In this document: positions 16,294 to 16,408 of the stretch, in pieces | How the letters are laid out: every line of letters begins with the position of its first letter | Numbering within the stretch: position 1 is the stretch's first letter | Assembly: GCA_937905985.1 (NCBI GenBank) | Contig: CALCWC010000066.1 | Location: forward strand, 1 to 16,408 | From: an uncultured Verrucomicrobiales bacterium | GTDB taxonomy: Bacteria > Verrucomicrobiota > Verrucomicrobiia > Verrucomicrobiales > Akkermansiaceae | DNA: 16,408 nucleotides | Direction of reading: 5' to 3' | Made by a program: the position numbers and the translations under genes | The notes under the pieces: model-generated | What the model was told of the DNA's origin: nothing | The model's input: the letters and a program-made list of their open reading frames with translations, nothing else | Database searches by the model: none

Positions 16294-16408
16294 ATGGCAC
16301 TCCACATCCAAATGACAGAAGAGGCGGAAGCCGAGCTCAAGAAGGCGGCTGCACGCAACAAATTATCCTCCACGGCTGCAGGCCTCCTGTTCCTGCTGCT
16401 GGGCGGGC
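16294..16408 (+). CDS. unrecognised membrane protein, N-terminal fragment
   Basis: The frame from ATG at 16294 stays open to the right edge (38 full codons). It starts MALHIQMTEEAEAELKKAAA, a short charged, probably helical segment. A hydrophobic stretch follows (STAAGLLFLLLGG), likely the first membrane segment. The start is supported by a promoter 10 nt upstream and by the change of strand after the intergenic region. I do not recognise the family and give no function. Confidence 0.55.
   Translation, partial: MALHIQMTEEAEAELKKAAARNKLSSTAAGLLFLLLGG

Noticed and set aside
1..16408. tRNA, rRNA, CRISPR arrays, transposases or attachment sites
   Set aside because: I saw none on either strand. 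The only large repeat is the pair of glycosidase genes, which has no insertion-sequence features.

Overview
The window is 16.4 kb of what looks like a Verrucomicrobiota chromosome, most likely Akkermansia or a close relative. The reasons are three C-terminal PEP-CTERM tails of the VPEPATGTLSLLALAGLAA + RRRRK type, autotransporter-like beta-helix proteins with no beta-barrel, secreted clan GH-D glycosidases, and genes without Shine-Dalgarno sequences. The genus is inferred from style and was not tested by a search.

Layout: (1) bases 1-1918, minus strand, a secreted GH36-like glycosidase cut by the left edge. (2) 2084-9667, plus, a 2527-residue secreted protein with an IgA-protease-like (MEROPS S6) serine protease domain, a very long beta-helix stalk and a PEP-CTERM tail, followed by a strong terminator. 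(3) 9870-12302, plus, an 810-residue IdeS/Mac-like (MEROPS C66) cysteine protease with a Pmp-like beta-helix stalk and PEP-CTERM tail. (4) 12362-13489, plus, a compact 375-residue IdeS-like protease with a PEP-CTERM tail. (5) A convergent bidirectional terminator. (6) 13586-16144, minus, a second GH36-like glycosidase, a paralogue of the first with an extra beta-sandwich domain. (7) From 16294, plus, the first 38 codons of an unrecognised membrane protein.

The centre is thus a run of three surface-anchored proteases from two unrelated families. The best-known members of both families cut host antibodies (S6: IgA1; C66: IgG or IgM). They are flanked by two glycosidases of a clan that removes alpha-Gal or alpha-GalNAc. 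The working hypothesis is a surface island that cuts immunoglobulins, or O-glycosylated mucosal proteins in general, in a gut mucus commensal. The protease families and key residues are visible in the sequence; the substrates are inferred.

Regulation: five of the six genes have -35/-10-like hexamers, four of them with the -10 only 8-10 nt before ATG, which suggests leaderless or nearly leaderless transcripts. The two glycosidase genes form near-identical direct repeats about 13.7 kb apart, so the protease block could be lost or amplified by recombination between them.
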